Positions 18,794 to 26,879 of a stretch of 35,768 nucleotides of DNA are shown piece after piece. This DNA is from Rhodanobacter sp. GTDB taxonomy: Bacteria; Pseudomonadota; Gammaproteobacteria; Xanthomonadales; Rhodanobacteraceae. The notes under the pieces were generated by a model. The model made no database searches, was not told where the DNA came from, and saw nothing but the letters and a program-made list of their open reading frames with translations. Every line of letters begins with the position of its first letter. Position 1 is the first letter of the stretch. The stretch is taken from positions 1 to 35,768 of the forward strand of contig DZCM01000015.1 of the NCBI GenBank assembly GCA_022730295.1, read 5' to 3'. A program made the position numbers and the translations under genes.

Positions 18794-19375
18794 ATGCGTA
18801 TCGTGTTGCTAGGTGCCCCGGGCTCGGGCAAGGGTACCCAGGCCAAGCGCCTGAAGGCGGAGCTTGGCATCGCGCACATATCGACCGGCGATCTGCTGCG
18901 TGCGGCGGTGAAGGCCGGCACCCCACTGGGCCTCAAGGCCAAGGCCGTGATGGAAGCGGGGCAGCTGGTCTCGGACGACATCGTGCTCGGCTTGCTGGAG
19001 GAGCGGCTTGCCGAAGCTGACACGCAGCCGGGATACATCCTCGACGGATATCCGCGCAACCTTGCGCAGGCGAATGCCCTCGATGCGTTGCTGGCGCGCC
19101 TGCAACAGCCCCTCGATGCGGTGCTGAAGCTCAACGTTCCCGATGCCGACATCGTGAAGCGCTGCGAGATCCGCTTCGAGCAGGAACACCGCGCTGACGA
19201 TAATCCCGAAACCGTGCGCAAGCGGCTGGCGGTGTACGCCGAACAAACCGCACCAGTGGCGGATTTTTACGCGCGTCGCGGCGTCCTGACCGAAATCGAC
19301 GGGGTTGGCGAAATCGATGCGATCGGCGGGCGCCTGCTCGCCGCGCTGCGAGTGCGCGCAGCGGCCAACGCTTGA
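18794..19375 (+). CDS. adk: adenylate kinase (short-LID form)
   Basis: Interconverts ATP + AMP and 2 ADP in the cytoplasm. The 193-aa protein has the P-loop GAPGSGKGTQA (residues 7-17), HISTGDLLRAA, GYPRNLAQA and RCEIRFEQEHRADDNPETVRKRL. The LID domain is the short form: the zinc-finger-like insertion of long adenylate kinases is absent, as in other Xanthomonadales enzymes. AAGGAG lies 5 nt before the ATG. It is the first gene of a tightly packed plus-strand operon: its stop overlaps the TTG start of a membrane protein, whose stop in turn lies just before mpl. The identification is secure. Confidence 0.96.
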   Translation: MRIVLLGAPGSGKGTQAKRLKAELGIAHISTGDLLRAAVKAGTPLGLKAKAVMEAGQLVSDDIVLGLLEERLAEADTQPGYILDGYPRNLAQANALDALLARLQQPLDAVLKLNVPDADIVKRCEIRFEQEHRADDNPETVRKRLAVYAEQTAPVADFYARRGVLTEIDGVGEIDAIGGRLLAALRVRAAANA

Positions 19376-19941
19376 TCTTGACCAGCCTCCTCGCCAGCTT
19401 CCGCGATCTGTGCCTGTTCCGGCGCGGGCCGGAAGACATCCCGTATGCGCCGCGCCTGCTGATCGCCTTGCTGGTCGTGTGCGCGGCGATGCAAATTGCG
19501 TTCAACCTGTACACCGGGGTCAAGCCCGGGGTGGCCGCCGGTATCGTTATCGGCAGTCTCGCCGACTTGGGCATGGTGTGGGTATTGTTGCGCGGGCGCG
19601 AGAAGCCCGAGCGTTTCGTGCAGACCGCCACGGCGCTCGCGGCGGTATATCTCGTCTTCGAGTTGGCGCAAAACCTGTTGACCTTGCGCTTGCCGATTGA
19701 GCAGTGGCGCCAGCAACTCATGGCAACGCCCCGCCATCTGCCGGAGCTGACCGGCTCCCAGGAATTGATGGCGCTCGCCGTCGTGGTACTCGGCATCTGG
19801 CAACTGTGCATCTGGATCAGCTGCCTGCGCCGGTCGCTGGACATCTCCATCGCGGGCAGCGTGCTGATGTTCCTGTTGCTGGTGTTCGTGTACATGATCG
19901 TCGCGGCACTGGCCGCTGGCGTGCTGCTGGGCGGCGCATGA
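19372..19941 (+). CDS. conserved-looking four-helix inner-membrane protein
   Basis: A 189-aa hydrophobic protein with about four transmembrane segments (roughly 28-46, 50-72, 83-102, 130-150 and 160-186, of which one may be re-entrant). I do not recognise the family. The only in-frame start that keeps the first segments is TTG at 19372, whose last bases form TTGA with the adk stop; the nearest ATG would remove the first 39 residues. No ribosome-binding site is visible, so translational coupling to adk is likely. Its stop TGA overlaps an ATG (19938) in the mpl frame. Sandwiched between adk and mpl, it may have an envelope role, but nothing in the sequence shows one. Confidence 0.75.
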   Translation: MILTSLLASFRDLCLFRRGPEDIPYAPRLLIALLVVCAAMQIAFNLYTGVKPGVAAGIVIGSLADLGMVWVLLRGREKPERFVQTATALAAVYLVFELAQNLLTLRLPIEQWRQQLMATPRHLPELTGSQELMALAVVVLGIWQLCIWISCLRRSLDISIAGSVLMFLLLVFVYMIVAALAAGVLLGGA

Positions 19942-19958
19942 ACAACGGCCGGAGCGAC

Positions 19959-21449
19959 ATGCGCATCCACATCCTCGGCATTTGTGGAACCTTCATGGGC
20001 GGTGTCGCCGCCCTGGCGCGCGAGCTGGGTGTCGAGGTGGAGGGCTCCGACGCCAACGTGTATCCCCCGATGAGCGAGCAGTTGCGCGCGCTCGGAATCA
20101 ACCTCCAGGAAGGCTGGGCCGCGGAGCATTTGCAGCCGGCACCGGATCTGGTGGTGGTCGGCAACGCGTTGTCGCGCGGCAATGCTTCCATTGAATACAT
20201 GCTTGACGCCGGCTTGGCGTACGTGTCCGGCCCCCAGTGGCTGGGCGAACACGTGCTGCGTGGGCGCGAGGTGCTCGCGGTCGCCGGCACCCACGGCAAG
20301 ACGACGACGACAAGCTTGCTGGCGTACCTGCTCGATGCGGCGGGCTTGCTGCCGGGATTTCTGATCGGCGGGGTGCCGGAAAACTTCGGCGTATCGGCGC
20401 GACTTGCTGGCGTTCCCTTTCCCCGCAAGCGGGGGAAGGTGGCGCGCAGCGCCGGATGGGGGGCGTCCTCGCACGATGGCCCCCATCCGCCCTCAGGGCC
20501 CCTTCCCCCGCTTGCGGGGGAAGGGAATGGCGAGTCGCCTGCGGCGACACCATTTGTTCTGGAAGCGGACGAGTACGACACTGCGTTCTTCGACAAGCGC
20601 TCGAAGTTCGTGCATTACCGGCCTCGCATCGCGATCCTCAACAATCTCGAATTCGACCACGCCGACATTTTTCCCGACGTGGCCGCGATCCAGCGCCAGT
20701 TCCATCACCTGGTGCGCACGGTACCGGGCAATGGCCGCCTGATCGTGAATGCGGAAGACGCGCGCCTCGCCGAGGTGCTGGCGATGGGTTGCTGGACGCC
20801 AGTCGAAACCTTCGGCATCGATGCGGGTGATTGGCGCGCGCGCTTGCTCAGCGCCGACGGCTCCGCGTTTGCGGTTACGCATGCGGGCGCGACTGTCGGT
20901 GACGTGCACTGGAACCTCAGCGGCCGCCACAACGTGATGAATGCGCTGGCGGCGCTGGCGGCGGCGAATGCCGCCGGCGTTGCGCCAGATGCCTTGTTGC
21001 CGGCATTCGCGGGCTTTGAAAGCGTCAAGCGGCGGATGGAACAGTTGGGCGAGCACGCCGGAGTGCGGGTTTACGACGACTTTGCGCACCACCCGACCGC
21101 CATTGCCACCACGCTCGCCGGATTGCGCGCCAAGGCCGGAAACGCCCGCATCCTGGTCGCCTTCGAGCCGCGCTCGAACTCAATGCGGCAGGGTGCGCAT
21201 GCAGCGGCGCTGGCGCCATCGCTGGCGGATGCTGATGCCGTGGTCTTGCTGCATCGTCCCGAACTGCCGTGGGACGCACACCGGGTGATTGACGCACTCG
21301 GTGGTCGCGGTGCCGAGGCCGCCACCGTCGCTGAATTGGTGGCAGCATTGCAGGCGCGGGCGCGTGCTGGTGATCACGTCGTGTTCATGTCCAATGGCGG
21401 GTTCGAGAATGCTCCGCGGCGGTTTCTGGAAGCCTTGCGGCGCGGTTAG
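19959..21449 (+). CDS. mpl: UDP-N-acetylmuramate:L-Ala-gamma-D-Glu-meso-DAP ligase, carrying an in-frame element
   Basis: Recycles peptidoglycan: joins the murein tripeptide to UDP-MurNAc with ATP in the cytoplasm. The protein starts MRIHILGICGTFMGG and shows SDANVYPPMS, SGPQWLGEHVL, the P-loop GTHGKTTTTS (Gly110-Lys114), LEADEYDTAFFDKRSKFVHY, NNLEFDHADIF, YDDFAHHPTAI and EPRSNSM, all as in E. coli Mpl. It is 496 aa against about 457 in E. coli; 40 extra residues (about 152-191) come from a palindromic element inserted between SARLA and the EADEYD strand. Removing it restores SARLAGES, close to E. coli SARLGES. Start 19959 has GGAG 5 nt upstream; an alternative ATG at 19938 overlaps the previous stop. 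Whether the insert harms activity is unknown, but the frame is kept open throughout. Confidence 0.95.
   Translation: MRIHILGICGTFMGGVAALARELGVEVEGSDANVYPPMSEQLRALGINLQEGWAAEHLQPAPDLVVVGNALSRGNASIEYMLDAGLAYVSGPQWLGEHVLRGREVLAVAGTHGKTTTTSLLAYLLDAAGLLPGFLIGGVPENFGVSARLAGVPFPRKRGKVARSAGWGASSHDGPHPPSGPLPPLAGEGNGESPAATPFVLEADEYDTAFFDKRSKFVHYRPRIAILNNLEFDHADIFPDVAAIQRQFHHLVRTVPGNGRLIVNAEDARLAEVLAMGCWTPVETFGIDAGDWRARLLSADGSAFAVTHAGATVGDVHWNLSGRHNVMNALAALAAANAAGVAPDALLPAFAGFESVKRRMEQLGEHAGVRVYDDFAHHPTAIATTLAGLRAKAGNARILVAFEPRSNSMRQGAHAAALAPSLADADAVVLLHRPELPWDAHRVIDALGGRGAEAATVAELVAALQARARAGDHVVFMSNGGFENAPRRFLEALRRG
20413..20527. mobile_element. 115-bp palindromic MITE-like element inside mpl
   Basis: The two ends are inverted repeats: TTCCCTTTCCCCGCAAGC at 20413 matches the complement of the right end at 20527 with one difference over 27 bp. 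The match resumes inside (CGGATGGGGG against CCCCCATCCG). Each end also holds its own CCCCGC-AA-GCGGGG hairpin. The element is bounded by direct repeats of TGGCG (20408-20412 and 20528-20532), a 5-bp target duplication. The net gain is 120 bp, 40 codons, with no stop. It encodes no protein of its own, so movement would need a transposase elsewhere. It resembles Rickettsia palindromic elements in behaviour, not in sequence. Confidence 0.85.
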
Positions 21450-21667
21450 CAGGGTGTTGCAAAACACCCTGATAGTGCGGGTCATGGATGGCCCGCCGCG
21501 GATCAAGCACAGCAAGTGCTTGATCCGGCGAAGCCGAATCCGGACAAATCCGCCGGGAACGGATTTGGACAGCCGAAGGCTGGCCCGAAGGGGGCATGCC
21601 AAGGACGGCATGCACACATGTGCCGGATTCGGCGCGTTGAAAAAGTGCAGGAGCGCACTTTTTCAAC
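21450..21667. repeat. block of five or more consecutive hairpins after mpl
   Basis: Perfect stems follow one another. CAGGGTGTT/AACACCCTG (21450-21458/21463-21471) has a GCAA tetraloop. GGATCAAGCAC/GTGCTTGATCC lies at 21500-21510/21516-21526. CAAATCCG/CGGATTTG lies at 21545-21552/21560-21567. CAGCC/GGCTG lies at 21570-21582. GCATGCC/GGCATGC lies at 21594-21613. A 13-bp stem GTTGAAAAAGTGC/GCACTTTTTCAAC lies at 21636-21648/21655-21667. The block fills the space between mpl and the LON-domain gene and has no coding potential. It looks like a composite intergenic repeat. The first stem could end the mpl transcript, but no T-run follows. Confidence 0.65.
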
Positions 21668-21685
21668 AACTTGTAGACTCGGGTC

Positions 21686-22279
21686 GTGAAGCGCCAAGAG
21701 ACCGCACTTTTTCCGCTCAACACCGTGCTGTTTCCCGGTGGTTTGCTGGGCCTGCGCATCTTCGAGGCGCGCTATCTCGACATGCTGCGCGAATGCGCGC
21801 ACACCGATGCCGCGTTCGGCATTTGCCTGATCATGCGGGGCGAAGAAACCGGCGCCACGCCGGCCTTGCCTGCGGCTGTCGGCACGCTCGCGCACATCAT
21901 CGACTTCGACACTTTGCCGGATGGCCTGCTGGGTATCAGCGTCACCGGCGGTCCGCGCTTTCGGGTACTGAAGTCGCGGGTACTCGACAATGGTCTGGTG
22001 GTGGGTGAAATCCGTCGCTGGACCGAGGAGCCCGTGATCGAGATTCCGGTCGAATTCGGATTGCTGCCGACGATCCTGGAACGCTTGGCCGAACAGGCAG
22101 GCCTGTCGTGGCGCAACGGTCCGCGCGAGCGCTACGAAGATGCCAGTTGGGTCGGGTTCCGGTTGGCTGAATTGCTGCCTCTGGACGATGCCGAGCGCCA
22201 GCACTTGCTGGAGATGACCGATCCGCTGGAGCGGTTGGCCGCGTTGCGCGATGCGGTACCACGCTTCCAGAAACCCTGA
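21686..22279 (+). CDS. LON peptidase N-terminal (substrate-binding) domain protein
   Basis: A 197-aa cytoplasmic protein consisting of the Lon N-terminal domain alone. It opens ALFPLNTVLFPGGLLGLRIFEARYLDML, given in parts as ALFPLNTVLFPGG and LRIFEARYLDM, the hallmark of the family. GICLIMRGEE and the TLAHIIDF and PRFRVL beta strands follow, then a helical C-terminal half ending LERLAALRDAVP. There is no AAA+ or protease domain. Such stand-alone proteins are common in gammaproteobacteria; a role in protein quality control is assumed from the domain only. The start is GTG at 21686, immediately before the conserved region, just after the 13-bp stem of the repeat block. Confidence 0.9.
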   Translation: MKRQETALFPLNTVLFPGGLLGLRIFEARYLDMLRECAHTDAAFGICLIMRGEETGATPALPAAVGTLAHIIDFDTLPDGLLGISVTGGPRFRVLKSRVLDNGLVVGEIRRWTEEPVIEIPVEFGLLPTILERLAEQAGLSWRNGPRERYEDASWVGFRLAELLPLDDAERQHLLEMTDPLERLAALRDAVPRFQKP

Positions 22280-22320
22280 CAGGTGCCGCGTGATCGGTGT
22301 GAGTATCCTCTGCGTGGCCT

Positions 22321-22348
22321 TTGCACATATATTTAGTTCAAATATGTT
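22321..22348 (+). promoter_or_regulatory. candidate promoter overlapping an imperfect palindrome
   Basis: TTGCAC (22321-22326) and TATGTT (22343-22348) are spaced by 16 bp. Across them lies ACATAT...ATATGT (22325-22347), with 6-bp perfect outer arms in a very AT-rich patch of a GC-rich region. It precedes the exported-protein/SufR-like operon, so it is a reasonable operator for that regulator. Assignment is by position only. Confidence 0.4.
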
Positions 22349-22412
22349 GAAAAGGCGCATGATGGGCAAGTCGTCGCGAGGCGACACCCCGTTCCCATCA
22401 GGAGAGATCACG

Positions 22413-23066
22413 ATGAAACCGCTTGCGATTGCTTGTGCACTGGCCTTGGGCTTGGCCATGACCGCCGCCCCCAGCGCGTTCGCCAATACCGCCACGCCTG
22501 CGGCGTCGGCCCCAGCTGTCGCCCCGACGGCGCCGAAGTTGCACGCTACATTGCGTGCCTTGCTGCACGGGCACATTGTGGCCACCCGTGACTACGCGCT
22601 GGCCGTCCACGCTGGCAACAAGGCCAACGAGACGAAGGCCGAGCACGCCGTCGTCGCCAATGCCAAGGAAATCGCCAACGCCGTGGCCGGCTTTTACGGC
22701 AAGACCGGTGGCGACGCCTTCCTGAAGTTGCTGGCCGGACATTGGGGTGGCGTGAAGGCGCTTACCGATGCTGCGCATGCGCATGATGCGACGGCCGAGC
22801 AGAAGGCCATGCAGGAGCTTGCCACCAACGGCGGCGAGATTGCCGGGTTCCTGTCGAGTGCCAACCCGAACTTGCCGGAGGCGACTGTGCAGGGCCTGTG
22901 GCTGGAGCACGTGAACGACCACAAGATGCAGGTTGACGAGATGATGACGAACGCGCCCAAGGCTGAGCAGGCCCAGACTTGGTCGCACATGGAAATGCAC
23001 GCCAACACCATTGCCGATGCGCTGGCCGGCGGCATCGCCAAGCAGTTCCCCAACAAGGCACATTGA
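22413..23066 (+). CDS. exported His-rich helical protein, partner of the SufR-like regulator
   Basis: A 217-aa protein with a clear signal peptide (MKPLAIACALALGLAMTAAPSAFA) and a mature part that is almost all alpha-helical. Several His residues are spaced along the helices (LHATLRALLHGH, LLAGHWGG, WLEHVNDH, WSHMEMHA), as in a four-helix bundle that might bind metal or haem; no cysteines are present. Recurrent phrases such as HAVVANAKEIANAV and FLSSANPNLP suggest a conserved family, but I cannot name one. AGGAG lies 9 nt before the ATG. It is followed after only 3 nt by a regulator with four cysteines, so the two are one operon. A stress- or redox-linked periplasmic role is inference. Confidence 0.85.
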   Translation: MKPLAIACALALGLAMTAAPSAFANTATPAASAPAVAPTAPKLHATLRALLHGHIVATRDYALAVHAGNKANETKAEHAVVANAKEIANAVAGFYGKTGGDAFLKLLAGHWGGVKALTDAAHAHDATAEQKAMQELATNGGEIAGFLSSANPNLPEATVQGLWLEHVNDHKMQVDEMMTNAPKAEQAQTWSHMEMHANTIADALAGGIAKQFPNKAH

Positions 23067-23069
23067 GTC

Positions 23070-23723
23070 ATGGAACACGCGAACGCCTTGCGGCAACTTG
23101 GTACCACCCAGCAACGTTTGCTGCGCACGTTGCTTGCCAGTCCGCAGGGCGTGGCCGTGGAAGGTTTATGTTCGGCGCTTGGTGTTACCCACAACGCGGT
23201 CAGGCAACACCTGACCGCGTTGCTGGCCGCGGGATTCGTCGCGCGTGGCGAATCCATCGCGAGCGGCGGCCGGCCGCGCGCGTGCTATGTGTTGCAGCCA
23301 GCAGGGCGCGAGTTGTTCCCGCGCAACTACGCCTTGATGGCACGAGGGATGATCGAATACATCTACGCTCACTCAGGCACCGCGGCGGTGCAGGACATGC
23401 TGGGTGCAATGGGCGCGCAACTGGGTGCCGAAGCCGCCGCGCGAATTGGCGCGGCCGCGAATGCGGAAGAGGCCACCCGCCTGCTGGCCGAGCAACTCGA
23501 CGTGCTGGGTTACGAAGCGCGCACCGTCACGGCCGGGGACCACGACGAGGTCGAGGCCTGGAACTGCGTGTTCCACAATCTGGCCAAGGCCCATCCCGAT
23601 GTGTGCCGCTTCGACATCGCGTTCATGAGCGCCGCCACGGGCCGCCCGGTGCAACGCACCCAGTGCATGCTGCACGGCAGCCCCACATGCAGGTTCCACA
23701 TTGGCCGCAAGACCCCTGACTAA
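23070..23723 (+). CDS. SufR-like helix-turn-helix regulator with Fe-S cysteine motif
   Basis: A 217-aa DNA-binding protein. Residues about 12-75 form a winged helix (TQQRLLRTLL, VEGLCSALGVTHNAVRQHL as recognition helix, GRPRACYVL as wing). The C-terminal domain has Cys166, Cys179, Cys199 and Cys207 in the pattern C-x12-C-x19-C-x7-C, set in AWNCVFHNLA, DVCRFD, RTQCMLHG and TCRFHI. This is the arrangement of SufR-type repressors, which bind a [4Fe-4S] cluster and sense iron-sulfur or redox status. No suf genes are in the window; the co-transcribed gene encodes an exported helical protein instead. It probably autoregulates through the palindromic promoter at 22321-22348. The cluster is inferred from spacing, not shown. 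Confidence 0.88.
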   Translation: MEHANALRQLGTTQQRLLRTLLASPQGVAVEGLCSALGVTHNAVRQHLTALLAAGFVARGESIASGGRPRACYVLQPAGRELFPRNYALMARGMIEYIYAHSGTAAVQDMLGAMGAQLGAEAAARIGAAANAEEATRLLAEQLDVLGYEARTVTAGDHDEVEAWNCVFHNLAKAHPDVCRFDIAFMSAATGRPVQRTQCMLHGSPTCRFHIGRKTPD

Positions 23724-23887
23724 CTCATCTGGAGCATGGCGTACTGTGCAGTGTGGCGGGGCCTTTCCGTGGCGCGGGCGGTGCAGTTATTTTGCATTTA
23801 TCGTGATTGCGTGTCCATGTCAAGCATGTGTTCCATGGAATGTGATAGGCTTCGCAGCGAGAGTCGCAAAGTCTTAGAGGGAATGGA

Positions 23888-25453
23888 ATGGACTCGGACC
23901 AGAGCGAGACGGGCTCGGGTGGCGCTGTCGGCGGATCACTGATCCGCAAAGGACGTGTGCGGTCGATTTTCTCCAGCCTTGTTGCCGGTCGCGGCAAGCG
24001 GTTGCCGCCAGCACGCAAGCTGGTTTGGCTGGGAGGTGGCCTGGAGCCTGCTGTGGCGCGCGAGTTGATCGAGGCCGGCTGGGACGTCATGCCGCTGCCA
24101 CTGGATGACGACGCGGGCGTATCGATCGGGCAAGCCGGCGCTGCGGTTGCGGTCGTCGACTTTGCCGATGGCGACGACGCGCTGGTTGCGCGGATCGAGG
24201 CGCTGATCTCTGCCCATCTTGAATTGCAATGGTTGGCCGTGGCTTCCGAGCACACGCTGTCGCTGCCGCGCGTGTGCGAGTTGATCCACACCCTGTGCTT
24301 CAACTTCTTCATCCCGCCGCTGCACGATTCCGGTCTTGCCGTGTCCCTTGGGCACGCGTGGGGCAAGGCGCAGTTGCTGGCGCCCGCGGCGCGGGTCGCC
24401 GCGCGGCAGGAATCGGATTTCGGCCTGGTGGGCATCAGTCCAGCGATCGCAGCCGTGCGCGAGCAGTTGGGCAAGTTTGCCGGGTTCGACATGCCGGTGC
24501 TGCTGACCGGCGAAACCGGCACCGGCAAGGAAGTTGCCGCGTGCGCCGTGCATGCCCACTCGGCGCTGCGCGGGGGACCGTTCGTTGCGGTCAATTGCGG
24601 CGCACTGCCCGAGAACCTGGTGCAGTCGGAATTGTTTGGCCATGAACGCGGCGCGTTCACTGGTGCCAATACACGCAAAATCGGCCGTATCGAAGCGGCC
24701 AACGGCGGTGTGGTGTTTCTCGATGAAATCGGTGACATGCCGCTGGAAGCGCAGTCCAACCTGTTGCGCTTTCTGGAGGAGCAGACCATCGAGCGGGTCG
24801 GCAGCGCGCACTCGATCCGGGCCAATGCAAGAGTGGTGGCAGCGACCCACGTCGACCTGGAGCGCGCGGTTCGCGAAGGCCGCTTCCGCGAGGACCTTTA
24901 CTATCGCCTGAATGTGTTGCATCTGCACTTGCCACCACTGCGTGAGCGGAGCGGGGATGCCGAGATACTTGCTCGCTACTTTCTCGACCAGTTCCGTCGC
25001 CGCCATCGTACCCGCGCCAGCAAGTTTTCGGCCGCTGCGCTCAAGGCGATCGCCGAGTACAGCTGGCCCGGTAACGTGCGCGAACTGGTCAACCGGGTGC
25101 ATCGCGCGGCGGTGACCGCTGAAAAGCGGTTGCTCGGACCGGTAGATCTGGGCCTCGCATCAGGCGCCAGCGCAGGGCCGAGCCTGCACGCGGCACGGGC
25201 ACAGGCCGATCGCGACGCAATCGCCGAGCGCTTGCGCAGCTGTGGCTACAACATGAGCGAGTGCGCCCGCCGCTTGAACATCTCCCGTGTCTCGCTGTAC
25301 CGCCTGTGCCGGAAGTACGGACTCAAGAACGACTTGCTGGCGTTGCTGTTGGTGCCGTTCGGTTCGCTGTTCTGTTTCGACGCCGATGCATCACCGCTGC
25401 TTGCCACGTGCGTCCAATGGGCGAGTCAGGCCGCCAGCCTGTTGCCGGCGTGA
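23888..25453 (+). CDS. sigma-54 enhancer-binding activator, VpsR-like N-terminus
   Basis: A 521-aa transcription activator of RpoN promoters. The N-terminal region (about 40-170) lacks a phospho-acceptor receiver site and holds [10 protein letters not shown] and [16 protein letters not shown], reminiscent of VpsR-type domains. The AAA+ domain (about 180-415) has Walker A GETGTGKE (208-215), the sigma-54-contacting GAFTGA (255-260), Walker [10 protein letters not shown] and the arginine region [13 protein letters not shown] Fis-type helix-turn-helix follows ([20 protein letters not shown]). About 40 hydrophobic residues lie after the HTH ([15 protein letters not shown] and beyond), which is unusual. 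GAGG precedes the ATG. It converges with the amyloid operon (9-bp gap) and is its most likely regulator. Confidence 0.92.
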   Translation: MDSDQSETGSGGAVGGSLIRKGRVRSIFSSLVAGRGKRLPPARKLVWLGGGLEPAVARELIEAGWDVMPLPLDDDAGVSIGQAGAAVAVVDFADGDDALVARIEALISAHLELQWLAVASEHTLSLPRVCELIHTLCFNFFIPPLHDSGLAVSLGHAWGKAQLLAPAARVAARQESDFGLVGISPAIAAVREQLGKFAGFDMPVLLTGETGTGKEVAACAVHAHSALRGGPFVAVNCGALPENLVQSELFGHERGAFTGANTRKIGRIEAANGGVVFLDEIGDMPLEAQSNLLRFLEEQTIERVGSAHSIRANARVVAATHVDLERAVREGRFREDLYYRLNVLHLHLPPLRERSGDAEILARYFLDQFRRRHRTRASKFSAAALKAIAEYSWPGNVRELVNRVHRAAVTAEKRLLGPVDLGLASGASAGPSLHAARAQADRDAIAERLRSCGYNMSECARRLNISRVSLYRLCRKYGLKNDLLALLLVPFGSLFCFDADASPLLATCVQWASQAASLLPA

Positions 25454-25462
25454 GCCGTCGAT

Positions 25463-26845
25463 TCAAAACTGGTAAGGCACCTTCACGTCGAGCGTAAAGT
25501 CCGGCGCATCCGGCGTCAGGCCGATGCCGAGCAGGGCTACCCAGGTGGCGTGTTTGCTCATGGCGTAGGTGACGCCGAGGTTCAACGTGCCGATGTTGCC
25601 GAGGCTGCCGATCACCGGCTGCGAATCCTCGCCGTCGATCTTGATCCGGGCTTCGCGCACGATCCGATCGACGAACGACAAGCTCATGCTGGTGCGGTCG
25701 TTGAACGCGAAGGCAACACCCGCGCCGAAGGTGAAGGTATCGCCGAGGCGCACCTTGCCCGGTGTGATCGTGTCCGGGCTGGTGTCGATGTCGCCGAAAC
25801 TGCGCAGGAAACTGTGCTGGTAGCCGATGCTGGCGAAGACGATCGCCGGGTCCATGGTCTTGACCGCGGAGGCGCCGACGCTGACCGCCCACACGCCGTT
25901 GCCGGTGGCTTGCCTTGAGGGAACCGCGAAGCGGATGAAATCATCGTCGTCGCGTTCGATCACGCGCACGTCGGTGCCATAGGGTGCGCGCCCGGTCGGC
26001 GCGATCACGCCGGCGGTCAGCACCACGTCTGGACGGCTCGGCGTTTCGGCGAACAGGCGGAAATTGGCGCTGGCGCTGACGTCGCCGAGATGCGGCGGGT
26101 CGTGGGTGTTTTCCTCGGCCAATGCCGCCGCCGCACCGCCGGCGCCACCTTTCTGGTAGTTGGTCCAGCGCTCGATGAAGGGCACGTCGAGATTCAGCGT
26201 CAGGCGCGGGCTGATGCCGTAGCGGGCCGCGAAATGGTAGGTCAGCGAGTCCGACTTCACGCCCTCGACCGCGATGTTGCCGAGGAAGATTGCGTCCAGT
26301 GCCAGGAACCCGTTCAACGTGAGTTGGCGGCGATCGTAATGACCGTACGTGATGCCGGCTTCAAGCGTCAGCGGACGATTGAACAGGGCGTGTTCCTGTT
26401 GCAGCACGTCTTCGACGGCGCGCTGCGGCTTGATGCTGCGCTTGGCCTCGGCCTGGTTGCCTGCGTAGGTTTCCGTTTCTGCCGGGTGCGCCGGTGTGGC
26501 CGGCTGCGTGCCGGGCAGGGCCGCGCCGGGAGCCAGCTTGCCGGTCAGTCGCGCTTGCAGCGCCTGCACGCGGATGTCGATTTCGCGCAGGCGCCGCACC
26601 TCCGACGCGTAGCTGCTTTTCAGGGCCTCAAGTTCGCGCACCAAAGCCTGCACTTCGGCGGCATCGGCCGCGGTGGCTGGGGAGGATGCCGCGGCCGGAT
26701 CGCTGGCTTGGGCCGCCGCCGGCAACGCCACGACGCCGAATACGATCGTCGCGATGGCCAGCACGAGGGGTTTGCCGCGGCACCTCAGGCGCCGCACGCT
26801 GTTGTGCCCCGAGCCACTTCCGGGGTTGAATCTTGGCTTGCTCAT
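25463..26845 (-). CDS. fapF: outer-membrane beta-barrel with coiled-coil N-terminus, FapF-like
   Basis: A 460-aa exported protein, last gene of the amyloid operon. After a basic leader and signal segment (LVLAIATIVFGVVALPAAAQA) comes a coiled-coil stretch (about 55-95, VQALVRELEALKSSYASEV and following), a linker rich in Pro/Ala, and about 300 residues of alternating amphipathic beta strands. It ends in the aromatic VPYQF expected by the BAM machinery. Pseudomonas FapF has the same order: periplasmic coiled coil, plug, then pore that exports FapC. GGGAG lies 6 nt before the ATG at 26845. Identification rests on architecture and position; the sequence resembles a generic transporter or porin otherwise. 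Confidence 0.8.
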   Translation of the reverse strand: MSKPRFNPGSGSGHNSVRRLRCRGKPLVLAIATIVFGVVALPAAAQASDPAAASSPATAADAAEVQALVRELEALKSSYASEVRRLREIDIRVQALQARLTGKLAPGAALPGTQPATPAHPAETETYAGNQAEAKRSIKPQRAVEDVLQQEHALFNRPLTLEAGITYGHYDRRQLTLNGFLALDAIFLGNIAVEGVKSDSLTYHFAARYGISPRLTLNLDVPFIERWTNYQKGGAGGAAAALAEENTHDPPHLGDVSASANFRLFAETPSRPDVVLTAGVIAPTGRAPYGTDVRVIERDDDDFIRFAVPSRQATGNGVWAVSVGASAVKTMDPAIVFASIGYQHSFLRSFGDIDTSPDTITPGKVRLGDTFTFGAGVAFAFNDRTSMSLSFVDRIVREARIKIDGEDSQPVIGSLGNIGTLNLGVTYAMSKHATWVALLGIGLTPDAPDFTLDVKVPYQF

Positions 26846-26879
26846 CGTCCGCTCCCGATGTTGGCCGTGGTGGGATGTG

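Noticed and set aside
20413-20527. The extra segment of Mpl as an ordinary protein loop
   Set aside because: The DNA is a near-perfect palindrome flanked by a 5-bp direct repeat, and its removal restores the family sequence.
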